From: an uncultured Rhodospirillaceae bacterium
Lineage (GTDB): Bacteria; Pseudomonadota; Alphaproteobacteria; Reyranellales; Reyranellaceae
NCBI GenBank assembly: GCA_945952105.1
Contig: CAMFGZ010000003.1
Coordinates: 124,001 to 188,000 of the forward strand
Length of the DNA stretch: 64,000 nucleotides
Reading direction: 5' to 3'
How positions within the stretch are numbered: the first letter of the stretch is position 1; every line of letters starts with the position of its first letter. Positions 33,322 to 43,054 of the stretch are shown here, one piece after another. A program made the translations under genes and the position numbers. The notes beneath the pieces are model-generated. The model made no database searches. It was given only the letters and a program-made list of their open reading frames with translations, and was not told the DNA's origin.

Positions 33322-35394
33322 CTAAGCGGCCTGGTGCTTCCGCGTCTCCTCGACGATGCGATCGGCGGTGCGTCCGGCCAGCTCCTGCAGGTGGTCGAAC
33401 TCGGTCCGGAAGCTGCCGATCCCCTGTGTGGCCGAGCGGATTTCCACGATCATGTCGGCGATCTCGGCTTCCGGCATCAGGGCGGAGACCTCGTCCCAGC
33501 CCGGCCAGCCGGGGCGGGCATCGTAGCCCAGGAGTTGGCCGCGCCGCCCCGAGATCAGCCGCTGCAGCCGGGGTGTCGAATCGCTCGGTCCGGTCACCGT
33601 GACCTTCAGAACGGGTTCCAGGAGCACCGGCTTGCACTTCGGCATCGCCTCGCTCATGGCGATGCGGGCGGCCATCTTGAACGACATCTCGGAACTGTCG
33701 ACGGCATGGTACTGGCCGTCGAACAGCGTCACTTCGAGATCGACGACCGGCTGGCCGAGCGGCCCTTCCTTCAGATACTCGATCAAGCCCTGCTCGACGG
33801 CGGGGATGAAGTTGCGCGGCACGACGCCGCCCACGATCCTGTCGACGAAACGGAAGCCCGAGCCGCGCGGCAGCGGCTTGATCTCGATTTTGATGTCGGC
33901 GAACTGGCCGTGACCGCCGGTCTGCCGCTTGTAACGCGCGTGCTGCTGAGTGCCGGCCTGGATCGATTCGCGATAGGCGACGCGCGGCGTCGCCGTGTCG
34001 ACCGCGACGTTGTAGCGCCCCGCGAGCTTGTCGACGGCGACCTTGAGGTGCATTTCGCCCTGCCCTTCGAGCAGCAGCTCGTGGGTCTCGGCGCGCGCCT
34101 CGAAGGACAGCGAGGGGTCCTCCTCGACGATCTTGTGCAGGGCGCCGGAAAGCTTCACCTCGTCGTTCCTGTTTTTGGCGGAGACGGCGAGCGCGAAGAC
34201 CGGCGCGTCGGCTGCGGGGAAATCGGGAGACGCGGCGATTCCGTCGGATCCCAGCATCTGGCCCGACGACAGCGCCTCGACCTTGGCCAGCGCCACGATC
34301 TCGCCGGCGCGGGCTTCGGCGGTCTTGTCGAACCGCTGGCCGAAGGGCCGGAGAATGGTACCGATCCGGTGGCCGCCCACCGACTGGCCCTCGTTCAGCG
34401 TGCCGGACCATATGCGGCAGAGCGATAGCTTGCCGGCATGGCTCTGATGCAGGACCTTGAAGCATTCGGCGACGCCGTTGCTTTCTGCCAGCGCCCGCCG
34501 TCCGGCCGTCTGCGCGACGAAGGGCGTGTCGTGGCGCAGCGCCTTCAGCAGCCGTCGCACACCGTTCTCGCGATCGCCGGCGCCCAGCAGGACGGGTGCG
34601 ATCTGGTCGGAACCGAACTCGTCGTGCAAGTCGCGGTAGATCAGCGATTTCTCCGGCGCGATGTCATCTATGAGCTGTTCGAGCAGCATGTCGTCGAACT
34701 CCGAGAGAGTCTCCAGCATGTCGCGCCGCGCCTCGGTCTCGCGCGGCAGGATTTCGGCGGGCATCTCGATCAGGTCGGAGGCGCCGCTGCTCCTGTAGCG
34801 GTAGGCGCGCTCGCTCACGAGATCGACATAGCCCACCGTTTCCTCGCTGCCGTCGGCCGAGGCGCGGCGGATCGGCACCTGGCGCAGCACCAGCCTGCGC
34901 TGCGAGACGGCCTGCAGCGCCGACAGCATGTCGCGCACGCGGACTTCGGCAGAATCGATCTTGTTGACGAAGATGATGTGCGGGATGTGCCGGTCCTCGA
35001 TGAACTTGAGGAGCGGCGTAAGCGCCGTCACGCGCTCGGGCGAGGGTTCGCAGACGAGGACCGCGGTGTCGCAGACCGCCAGCGCCGCGAAGGCGTCATG
35101 CTGGAACTCGATCGAGCCGGGGACATCGAGGAAGGTCCACTGGTCGCCGAGATAGTCGACGGACGCGACGTTGATCTCGGTGCCCATGCCGCGCTTGCGC
35201 GCCTCGGCGGCACCATCGCCGATGGACGTCCCTGCGCGCGTGGAACCGCGCCGCCCGATGGCTCCCGTGGCGTAGAGGATGCTTTCGAGCAGGCTGGTCT
35301 TGCCCGACAGGTACGGCCCGCACAGCGCCACGACGCGATGCGCGCCGCTGCCTGGTCTGCCGCCGGTGATCGTCTCCGTCTTGAACTCGGCCAT
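33322..35394 (-). CDS. Elongation factor G-like translational GTPase (second EF-G type)
   Basis: This 690-residue protein has the EF-G domain order I-V. The G domain departs from canonical EF-G: the P-loop is GPYLSGKTSLLES instead of GHVDAGKTT, and the G3 motif is DVPGSIEF instead of DTPGHVDF; G4 NKID is intact. Later domains include HKIVEEDPSLSFEARAETHE, LEGQGEMHLKVAVDKLAG and TGGHGQFADIKIEIKPLPRG, and a normal domain IV/V ending. It is not beside rpsL, rpsG and tuf, so it is not the housekeeping fusA. Alphaproteobacteria often carry such a paralogue with uncertain role. It is divergent from the channel-fusion gene. Confidence 0.88.
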   Translation of the reverse strand: MAEFKTETITGGRPGSGAHRVVALCGPYLSGKTSLLESILYATGAIGRRGSTRAGTSIGDGAAEARKRGMGTEINVASVDYLGDQWTFLDVPGSIEFQHDAFAALAVCDTAVLVCEPSPERVTALTPLLKFIEDRHIPHIIFVNKIDSAEVRVRDMLSALQAVSQRRLVLRQVPIRRASADGSEETVGYVDLVSERAYRYRSSGASDLIEMPAEILPRETEARRDMLETLSEFDDMLLEQLIDDIAPEKSLIYRDLHDEFGSDQIAPVLLGAGDRENGVRRLLKALRHDTPFVAQTAGRRALAESNGVAECFKVLHQSHAGKLSLCRIWSGTLNEGQSVGGHRIGTILRPFGQRFDKTAEARAGEIVALAKVEALSSGQMLGSDGIAASPDFPAADAPVFALAVSAKNRNDEVKLSGALHKIVEEDPSLSFEARAETHELLLEGQGEMHLKVAVDKLAGRYNVAVDTATPRVAYRESIQAGTQQHARYKRQTGGHGQFADIKIEIKPLPRGSGFRFVDRIVGGVVPRNFIPAVEQGLIEYLKEGPLGQPVVDLEVTLFDGQYHAVDSSEMSFKMAARIAMSEAMPKCKPVLLEPVLKVTVTGPSDSTPRLQRLISGRRGQLLGYDARPGWPGWDEVSALMPEAEIADMIVEIRSATQGIGSFRTEFDHLQELAGRTADRIVEETRKHQAA

Positions 35395-35642
35395 GACAAC
35401 GTCCTCCTTCTTCGCAAAAGCGTAGAAGCTCCGGACGAAAGTCGCGGAATAGACGTGACGCTTCCGAACGTTCAGCCGGAGCGAAGCCCTTTGTCGAGGG
35501 AAATGCTTTCACTCCGGCCGGAGGGAGTCAATGCGAGCCTGGGGGACGGTTTTGCTGTAAACAGCATCTCGACACGACGCTCCGGAGTGGGGCGCGCCTC
35601 CAAGCTGAACGTCGTCGTCGTCGTTCCTGTCGAGGCCAGAGC

Positions 35643-37889
35643 GTGATTGCGAAAGTCGTTTCTCCGGTGGCGTCCCGGTTCGTGGCGCTTTTTGTCGGCG
35701 CCTTGCTTCTGCTGGTCTCGGCCGCAAGCGCACAGACTGAAACTGCCAAGCTCGGCGTCGTTGTCAGCCAGACCGGCGAGTTCGCAGCCTCCTATGGCAA
35801 ACCATTCCTGGACAGCGTCCGTCTGGCCGTCGAGGAAGCCAATGCGGCGGGCGCCGCACCGCGCATCGAGCTCGAGATCCAGGACGATCGCAGTACCGAG
35901 TCGGGTGCACGCGAGGCCGCGAAACGCATTGGGGAGAGCAGCGCCATCGCCGTCGTGGGACCGGTGTTGTCCATCCTGGCGCTTCCGGCCGGTCCGGTTT
36001 TCGCGCAAGCCGGCATCCCGTCGATCGTTTCGACGGCGGGAAGCGATCTCGTCACCAACAACCCGACGACATTCCAGACCGTGTTTCGCAACAGCGATCT
36101 CGGCGAATCCGTTGCCGACTATCTTCGCTATGCGCTCGGGGGGAAGGCGGCCGCTGTCATCTTCGCCGACAACGGGTACGGCCACACCATCGCCGATGGC
36201 TTCAAGCGGGGCGCGGAGCGTCTGGGCCTTCCGGCCACCTACCATACCTTCAAGACAGCGGCAGAACGGGACGAAGTGGTGCGGCGGGTGGCGGCCGATC
36301 CGGCCAGGCCGGCGGTGGTGCTCGGGGTTCTCGACGGCGACGCCGCCCCCATCATGGTGGGGCTGCGGCGCGCCGGCGTCGATATGCCGGTTCTCGGTCC
36401 CGGCGTCCTGAGCGACACCTCCTTTTTCAACCTTTTCAAGGATCTTCCGGAGGAACGCCGGGCGCCGGGCTTCTTCACCAGGGATCTCTACCTCGCGACG
36501 CCGGCCATTCTGGACAGCGCCAATGCCGATACGCTTTCCTTCATCGAGCGCTATCGCGCGCGCTTTGGCCAGGATGCGTCGATATCGTGGCTTTCGGTGC
36601 AGGCCTATGATTCGGCTCGGCTCGCCATCGCGGCCGTTCGCGCCGCCGTGACGGGCAAGGGCGCCGCGGATCTGCGCGCCCGCCGGGAAGCGGCGTTCGC
36701 CTACCTCGTCTCCCTGAATGGTCCGACCCGTGCAGCGCCCGGCCTGCTCGGGCCGATTTGGTTCACCCCCGAGCGCGGGCGTTCGCTCGCGATCAGGATG
36801 GGGCGCTTTGGAAAGGGCGGCCTGTTCGAATCGGCGCCGATCCAGCTGGTTCCCGTTTCCGTCTCGACCGCGGAGGAAATCGCCGCGGGCACGCTCTTCG
36901 ACATCGGTGGCGGCCGCTACGCACGGCGGCAACAGGTCGTCTACACGGGCATATACCTGAACGAGATTCCGCGCATCGACCTCGCGCAATCGGTCTTCTC
37001 GGCCGACTTCTACGTGTGGATGCGGTTCGCGCGCGGCGTCGCGGCAACGGATGCCGATCCGACGCAGTTCGAGTTTCCTGACATGATCCGCGGTGCCTTC
37101 GCCAGCGCCAAGCCTGCCGCCCAGCGCGACCTCGACGACGGGACGACCTATCGCCTGTGGCGGATCAGCGGAGATTTCAAGAACGACTTCGACCTTCGCC
37201 ATTACCCGGCCGACCGGCAGAAGCTGGAAATCCGTTTCTTCAACGCGCGCGCCGCCGGAGATCGGATGGTCTACGTACTCGACCGTGGCGCCTTCGAAGG
37301 CATCGATGCAGGCTTCGGCGCGACCAATGCCTTCGGCGGCGCGGCAGCACCCAAGGCGTTCCGCAACCTGACCCAATGGCAGGCACTTCGCGTGACCGAG
37401 GCGCGCGAGATTCTGGTCTCCCGTTCCGGTCTCGGCAATCCGGCGCTGGTCGGCTACGACCGTCTGCGCGAACTGTCGGGCTTTGCCATGCAGATCGAGG
37501 TGCAGCGCGACATCGGTACGACGCTCATCAAGACGCTCCTGCCGATCGGCCTGATGACCCTGATCATGTTCGCCACGCTTTACTTCCCGCCGGCACTGGC
37601 GGCGGCCAAGGTCACGGTCGCGATCACCGCGGGCCTTTCCGGGGCGGTGCTGCTGTCCTCGATCAATTCGCAGCTCGGGAACGTCGGCTATGTGATCGCG
37701 GTGGAATACGGGTTCTACGTCTTCTTCGCGCTTTGCCTGGTCTGCATCATCACCGCGCTCGTCGGCGAGAAGAGACGGCTCGAAAGCCGGTCGACGCTGA
37801 TCGTCGACCGGATCGGACGAGGCCTTTTCGTCCTCGGATTCGTGGGAACCCTGACCGCCGCCTGCATCGCCTTTGCATTGTGGCGATGA
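35643..37889 (+). CDS. Periplasmic amino-acid-binding domain fused to a pentameric ligand-gated ion channel
   Basis: The GTG start is followed by a signal peptide cleaved after ASA at 30. Residues ~35-410 form a Leu/Ile/Val-binding-protein-like (Peripla_BP_6) domain: LGVVVSQTGEFAASYGKPFL, IELEIQDDRSTESGAREAAK, VVGPVLSILALPAGPVFAQA, ADNGYGHTIADGFKRGAERL. From ~430 comes a pentameric ligand-gated channel: VVYTGIYLNEIPRIDLAQS, SADFYVWMRF, the Pro-loop FDLRHYPADRQKLEIRFF (near 513), then four membrane helices: M1 LIKTLLPIGLMTLIMFATLY, M2 KVTVAITAGLSGAVLLSSIN, M3 YGFYVFFALCLVCIITALVG and M4 RGLFVLGFVGTLTAACIAFA. Gloeobacter GLIC shows the same order and similar TGIYL and YPFDSQ motifs. The fusion implies that an amino acid or similar ligand gates an inner-membrane channel. 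No ABC permease genes are adjacent. Confidence 0.9.
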   Translation: MIAKVVSPVASRFVALFVGALLLLVSAASAQTETAKLGVVVSQTGEFAASYGKPFLDSVRLAVEEANAAGAAPRIELEIQDDRSTESGAREAAKRIGESSAIAVVGPVLSILALPAGPVFAQAGIPSIVSTAGSDLVTNNPTTFQTVFRNSDLGESVADYLRYALGGKAAAVIFADNGYGHTIADGFKRGAERLGLPATYHTFKTAAERDEVVRRVAADPARPAVVLGVLDGDAAPIMVGLRRAGVDMPVLGPGVLSDTSFFNLFKDLPEERRAPGFFTRDLYLATPAILDSANADTLSFIERYRARFGQDASISWLSVQAYDSARLAIAAVRAAVTGKGAADLRARREAAFAYLVSLNGPTRAAPGLLGPIWFTPERGRSLAIRMGRFGKGGLFESAPIQLVPVSVSTAEEIAAGTLFDIGGGRYARRQQVVYTGIYLNEIPRIDLAQSVFSADFYVWMRFARGVAATDADPTQFEFPDMIRGAFASAKPAAQRDLDDGTTYRLWRISGDFKNDFDLRHYPADRQKLEIRFFNARAAGDRMVYVLDRGAFEGIDAGFGATNAFGGAAAPKAFRNLTQWQALRVTEAREILVSRSGLGNPALVGYDRLRELSGFAMQIEVQRDIGTTLIKTLLPIGLMTLIMFATLYFPPALAAAKVTVAITAGLSGAVLLSSINSQLGNVGYVIAVEYGFYVFFALCLVCIITALVGEKRRLESRSTLIVDRIGRGLFVLGFVGTLTAACIAFALWR

Positions 37890-37914
37890 GGTTCGCGCGT
37901 GATGTGTCTTCCGG

Positions 37915-37932
37915 CGGCCGGCCCGCCGGCCG
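37915..37932. terminator. Hairpin between convergent genes
   Basis: CGGCCGGC and GCCGGCCG are separated by two bases (practical loop of four or more), 25 bases after the channel stop and abutting the aminotransferase stop. No T-run. Confidence 0.35.
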
Positions 37933-39177
<1,245 letters not shown>

Positions 39178-39263
39178 CTAGTCGTGACGCCAGGTTTCCG
39201 CAAGGCGACAGGCTGGTATTTATCGTCGGGCGGGCCGTACCGCCGCTAGGGCAAGGGGGTGAC

Positions 39264-39770
39264 ATGAAGTTCCTGTTCGTACCGCTGCGGCCGCTGATCT
39301 CACCGGCCTTCATTGCCCTGGTGAATGTGGCGATCCTGTTCCCGATGGTGCTGACGATCATCGACGTGCTGAAGAGCGTGAACCGGCATGTCGAAACCCA
39401 CGAGCCGGTCACGATCACCTCCACGATCGCGCTGATCATGATCGGCTGGGGCGTGGCGCTGGAGGAGCGGGCGGTGATCCGCAAGCGGTTCGGCGTGACC
39501 GGCCGGTCGGACGAGGCCTGGCAGGTCCATATCGACGAGATGTGCCACGAATACGGGGTTGCCCAGCTCGTGCTGGGTCTGTTCGCCGAAATCGCGGTGG
39601 CCATGATCGCTCTGCCCGACCGCATCGTGAACACGGTGGGCTACGAGTATTCGCTGCTGACGCTCGCCATCGTCCTGATCGCGATCGGAACGCTGATCCA
39701 GGTCCGGCACGTCTTTGCGCTGATCGCCGAACTCTGGCGCCACCGGAGAGGCGGGAAGTCGTCCGCCTAG
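39264..39770 (+). CDS. Integral membrane protein of unknown function (168 residues)
   Basis: Hydrophobic segments lie at about 10-38, 50-65, 98-118 and 128-155; between the second and third is a conserved-looking soluble loop with ERAVIRKRFGVTGRSDEAWQ and VHIDEMCHEYG. AGGGGGTGAC precedes the ATG. I do not recognise a family. It overlaps the convergent transglutaminase-like gene by 4 bases at its 3' end and is alone in its direction. Confidence 0.6.
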   Translation: MKFLFVPLRPLISPAFIALVNVAILFPMVLTIIDVLKSVNRHVETHEPVTITSTIALIMIGWGVALEERAVIRKRFGVTGRSDEAWQVHIDEMCHEYGVAQLVLGLFAEIAVAMIALPDRIVNTVGYEYSLLTLAIVLIAIGTLIQVRHVFALIAELWRHRRGGKSSA

Positions 39771-40597
39771 TCGATCAGGCAGACCGACGCCTCGACCGTC
39801 ATCTTGGCATCACCGAAGCCGACGCGGCGACCGCTGACCGGAGCCGCGTCGCGATAGTCTAGTCCCACGGCGACGCGCAGGCTGTCGCCGCGCGGACTGA
39901 TGCCGTTGGCCGGGTCGAAGCCCACCCATTCGAGCCCGGGCACCCAGGCTTCCGCCCAGGAATGGCTGGTGCGGCCGACATGCAGTTCGGGATCGTCGTT
40001 GCGCAGGTAGCCGCTGACATAGCGCGCCGGCACGCCGAGGCGGCGGCAGCAGGCGATGAAGATGTGGGCTTCGTCCTGCGCCACGCCGGCGCCGCGGGTC
40101 AGGGCCTCGATGGCCGTGGTGTCGACCGTGGAGGCGCCGGTCTTGTAGGCCACCCTTTCGGAAATGCGCTTCATGAGCTCGTGCAGGACGGCGACACGCT
40201 GCGTCGGATCCGCGGCACGGGGCGCAAACCCCTCGATCAGCGGATCGAAGCTCCCGTCGTGGCGCGCCAGGCCCGAGTTGCGCAGCCAGAAAGGGGCGGG
40301 CAGCGTCGGCTCCTCGGCGTAGCGCAGCCACTGGTCGGCACCGCTGTACTCGTAGATCCCTTGCACCACGATCTCGACGCTGTCGTGCTGCTGGGCGACC
40401 GAGAAGGTCGTGACCTGGTTGCCATGCCCGTCCTTCCATTCCGATTTCTTGCCGGGACCTTCGATGCGCCACGACACGATGCGCTGCGCCGCCGCGGGCT
40501 TGGGCGTGAGGCGAACGTCGTGGATCGAATGACCGGACGGCTGGTCGAACTGGAAGCGCGTGGCGTGATGGACGGAGAAGCGCATCATTCTGCTCAA
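39767..40597 (-). CDS. Transglutaminase-like protein lacking the catalytic cysteine
   Basis: This 276-residue protein has the bacterial transglutaminase N-terminal beta domain (MRFSVHHATRFQFDQPSGHS, then VRLTPKP) and a papain-like core. The core should carry C-Q-D-x-A-H, but reads GVAQDEAHIFIACCRRLGVP: the nucleophile is Ala (codon GCG). The His and Asp of the triad remain in TSHSWAEAWVPGLEWVGFDP. It is therefore probably not a protease or transglutaminase, but may keep a binding role; the adjacent CC pair might offer another thiol. It is last in an operon with the alpha-E and ATP-grasp genes, overlapping the former by 4 bases. Confidence 0.88.
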   Translation of the reverse strand: MSRMMRFSVHHATRFQFDQPSGHSIHDVRLTPKPAAAQRIVSWRIEGPGKKSEWKDGHGNQVTTFSVAQQHDSVEIVVQGIYEYSGADQWLRYAEEPTLPAPFWLRNSGLARHDGSFDPLIEGFAPRAADPTQRVAVLHELMKRISERVAYKTGASTVDTTAIEALTRGAGVAQDEAHIFIACCRRLGVPARYVSGYLRNDDPELHVGRTSHSWAEAWVPGLEWVGFDPANGISPRGDSLRVAVGLDYRDAAPVSGRRVGFGDAKMTVEASVCLID

Positions 40598-41526
40598 TCC
40601 AGGAGGAACTGGCGGCCGATTTCATTCGACAGGGTGCCGATGTCGCCGCGCAGTTCGCCCAGGAACTTCGCGAGGCCGATGTCGAAGACATGGTCGATAC
40701 GCGCGTAGCGCAGCCGGGCGTGCAGCTCGCCGGCCAGCCGGTCCGCCTCGCCGCGCGTGCCGTAAGCATCGGCCAGCTCGCGCATGTTGAGATCGACCAT
40801 CCAGAGGCAGTGATGGACGGAGCGCGGCACGTCGCGCCGCAGCATCATCAGCTCGGCGACCTTCCTGGGGTTGAGCGAGCTGCGATAGATGCGCCGGTAG
40901 GTGCGCACGGCGCCGATGCAGGCCAGCAACTCGGACCACGCAAAATAGTCGAGCCCCTCGGCGCTGGGGTTGCCGTCGGGCCGGAGCAGGTGGAATTTCA
41001 CGTCGAGGATGCGGCCGGTATTGTCGGCCCGCTCCAGGAAGGCGCCGAGCTGCAGGAAGTTGTTGGCCTCGTCGCGCAGCAGGGTCACTTGCGCCGCGCC
41101 GAAGATCATCACCGCCTGCTTCTTGACCGACTCGATCAGCGCGCCGCGATCGAGGGTCGCGCGGTTGCCGCGCAGCCGGGCGCTGAGTTCCAGCCACAGC
41201 GAGTTGAGGCTTTCCCAGACGTCGACCGTGATGTTGTTGCGCTCCTCGCGGGCGTTGCGCCGCGCCGCGGTGATCGAGCTGACGATCGAGGAGGGGTTGC
41301 TTTCGTCGAGCACGAGGAAGTCGACCAGGCTGGCGAGCGTTTCCCCCTGCGCCTGGCTCTGGCGGAACTCGTCCTCCATGCCGAAGATGGCCGCGACGCC
41401 GGCGGCTTCCTCGCCGCGCGACTGCAGGGCCATGCGCTGGGTCGCCTCGATCAGTCGCGCCGTCGACTTGGCGCGCTGCAGGTAGCGACCCATCCAGTAG
41501 AGATTCTTGGCGGTACTGCTCAGCAT
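40594..41526 (-). CDS. Alpha-E domain protein
   Basis: This 310-residue, almost entirely helical protein begins MLSSTAKNLYWMGRYLQRAK, the normal alpha-E start, with FLERADNTGRILDVKFHLLR in the middle and a closing EIGRQFLLD. Alpha-E proteins nearly always occur with circularly permuted ATP-grasp and transglutaminase-like partners, as here, in predicted peptide-ligase modules of unknown product. Its stop overlaps the transglutaminase-like start (ATGA) and its start lies 7 bases after the ATP-grasp stop. Confidence 0.92.
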   Translation of the reverse strand: MLSSTAKNLYWMGRYLQRAKSTARLIEATQRMALQSRGEEAAGVAAIFGMEDEFRQSQAQGETLASLVDFLVLDESNPSSIVSSITAARRNAREERNNITVDVWESLNSLWLELSARLRGNRATLDRGALIESVKKQAVMIFGAAQVTLLRDEANNFLQLGAFLERADNTGRILDVKFHLLRPDGNPSAEGLDYFAWSELLACIGAVRTYRRIYRSSLNPRKVAELMMLRRDVPRSVHHCLWMVDLNMRELADAYGTRGEADRLAGELHARLRYARIDHVFDIGLAKFLGELRGDIGTLSNEIGRQFLLD

Positions 41527-41533
41527 GGTGGGG

Positions 41534-42970
41534 CTACCTGCCGTCCGCTTCGTCGGGCGCCAGCACCCAGGTGTCCTTGGTGCCGCCGCCCTGGCTCGAA
41601 TTGACGACCAGCGAGCCTTCCTTGAGGGCGACGCGCGTCAGGCCGCCCGGCACGATGGTGATCTTCTTGCCCGAGAGCACGAACGGGCGCAGGTCGACGT
41701 GCCGGGGTGCCACGCCCTGGTTCACGAAGGTCGGGCAGGTGGAAAGGGAGAGCGTCGGCTGGGCGATGTAGTTGTCCGGACGTGCCTTCAGCAACGCACG
41801 GAATTCCTCGATCTCCGCCTTGCTCGATGTCGGGCCGACCAGCATGCCCTTGCCGCCCGAGCCGTGGACTTCCTTCACCACGATCTCCGAGAGATGTTCG
41901 AGCACGTACTTGTAGTCGTCGGCGCGGTCGCAGCGCCAGGTCGGCACGTTCTGCAGGATCGGCTCTTCGCCGAGATAGAAGCGCACCATCTCGGGCACGT
42001 AGGTGTAGGTCGACTTGTCGTCGGCCACGCCGTTGCCCAGCGCATTCACGATGTTCACGCGGCCGGCCCGCAAGGCGCCCAGCAGGCCCGCGACGCCGAG
42101 GTAGGAATCGGGACGCATCGCCAACGGGTCGAGGAAGGCGTCGTCGACGCGGCGGTAGATCACGTCGACCCGCTGCGGGCCGCGCGGCGTGCGCATGAAG
42201 ACGCGGCTTTCGTCAACGAACAGGTCGGAGCCCTTCACCAGTTCGATGCCCATCTCGTCGGCGAGAAAGGCATGCTCGAAATAGGCGCTGTTGTAGTGGC
42301 CGGGTGTCAGCAGCACGACGTTGGGCTCGTGGCCGTCGCTGAAGGAGACCGAGCGCAGGGTCGCCAGCAGTTCCTCGGTGTAGTCCGCCACCGGGAGCAC
42401 GCTCATGGCGGCGAACAGTTCGGGCGCCAGACGCATCATGACCTCGCGGTTCTCGAGGACGTAGGACACGCCCGACGGAGTCCGCACATTGTCCTCGAGA
42501 ACGTAGAAGTCCTTCTCGCCGACGCGCACGAGATCGATGCCGGCGATATGGGCGTGCACGCCGCCGGGCAGTTGCAGCCCCTGCGCCATGGCGACGAACT
42601 CGCCGTTCATCAGGATCTGCTCCTCGGGAATGATGCCGGCGCGGCAGATCTCGCGCTGGCCGTAGGCGTCGCTCAGGAAGGCGTTGAGCGCCCGCACGCG
42701 TTGCGACAGTCCCTTGTAGAGGAACTGCCACTCATCATAGGCGATGACACGCGGGATGATGTCGAAGGGAATTGTCGTTTCCGACCCCTCGGCCGCGCCA
42801 TAGGCGCCGAAGGTGATGCCGTGTCGCCGGTAGAAGAGGTCGACTTCGGCGCGCGTGGCCGCCACCCGCTCGGGCGAGGTCCGCGCCAGCCAGTCGGCGA
42901 CACCGCGATAGGGCACCCGGACTGAACCGTCGGTGCCCGAATTCATCTCATCGAATGCCTTGACTGCCAT
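41534..42970 (-). CDS. Circularly permuted ATP-grasp protein
   Basis: This 478-residue protein belongs to the DUF404/DUF407 circularly permuted ATP-grasp family, predicted to ligate an amino acid or peptide with ATP. Visible segments are YRRHGITFGAYGAAEGSETT, HIAGIDLVRVGEKDFYVLED and VRTPSGVSYVLENRE. After these come YRRVDDAFLDPLAM, VNALGNGVADDKSTYTYVPE and VVKEVHGSGGKGMLVGPTSS (phosphate-binding loop), with HVDLRPFVLSG near the end. It heads the operon with alpha-E and transglutaminase-like genes. An in-frame GTG at 42982 is an alternative start. The frame extends into the divergent oxidoreductase region, which is a shadow. Confidence 0.92.
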   Translation of the reverse strand: MAVKAFDEMNSGTDGSVRVPYRGVADWLARTSPERVAATRAEVDLFYRRHGITFGAYGAAEGSETTIPFDIIPRVIAYDEWQFLYKGLSQRVRALNAFLSDAYGQREICRAGIIPEEQILMNGEFVAMAQGLQLPGGVHAHIAGIDLVRVGEKDFYVLEDNVRTPSGVSYVLENREVMMRLAPELFAAMSVLPVADYTEELLATLRSVSFSDGHEPNVVLLTPGHYNSAYFEHAFLADEMGIELVKGSDLFVDESRVFMRTPRGPQRVDVIYRRVDDAFLDPLAMRPDSYLGVAGLLGALRAGRVNIVNALGNGVADDKSTYTYVPEMVRFYLGEEPILQNVPTWRCDRADDYKYVLEHLSEIVVKEVHGSGGKGMLVGPTSSKAEIEEFRALLKARPDNYIAQPTLSLSTCPTFVNQGVAPRHVDLRPFVLSGKKITIVPGGLTRVALKEGSLVVNSSQGGGTKDTWVLAPDEADGR

Positions 42971-43054
42971 CCGGCATTTCACCCCCTGTCGAATAACCAT
43001 ATAAGCAATCGACGGGCCAACAAAGTGCCCGTGAATATCGGGCGGAGGCGCGGC

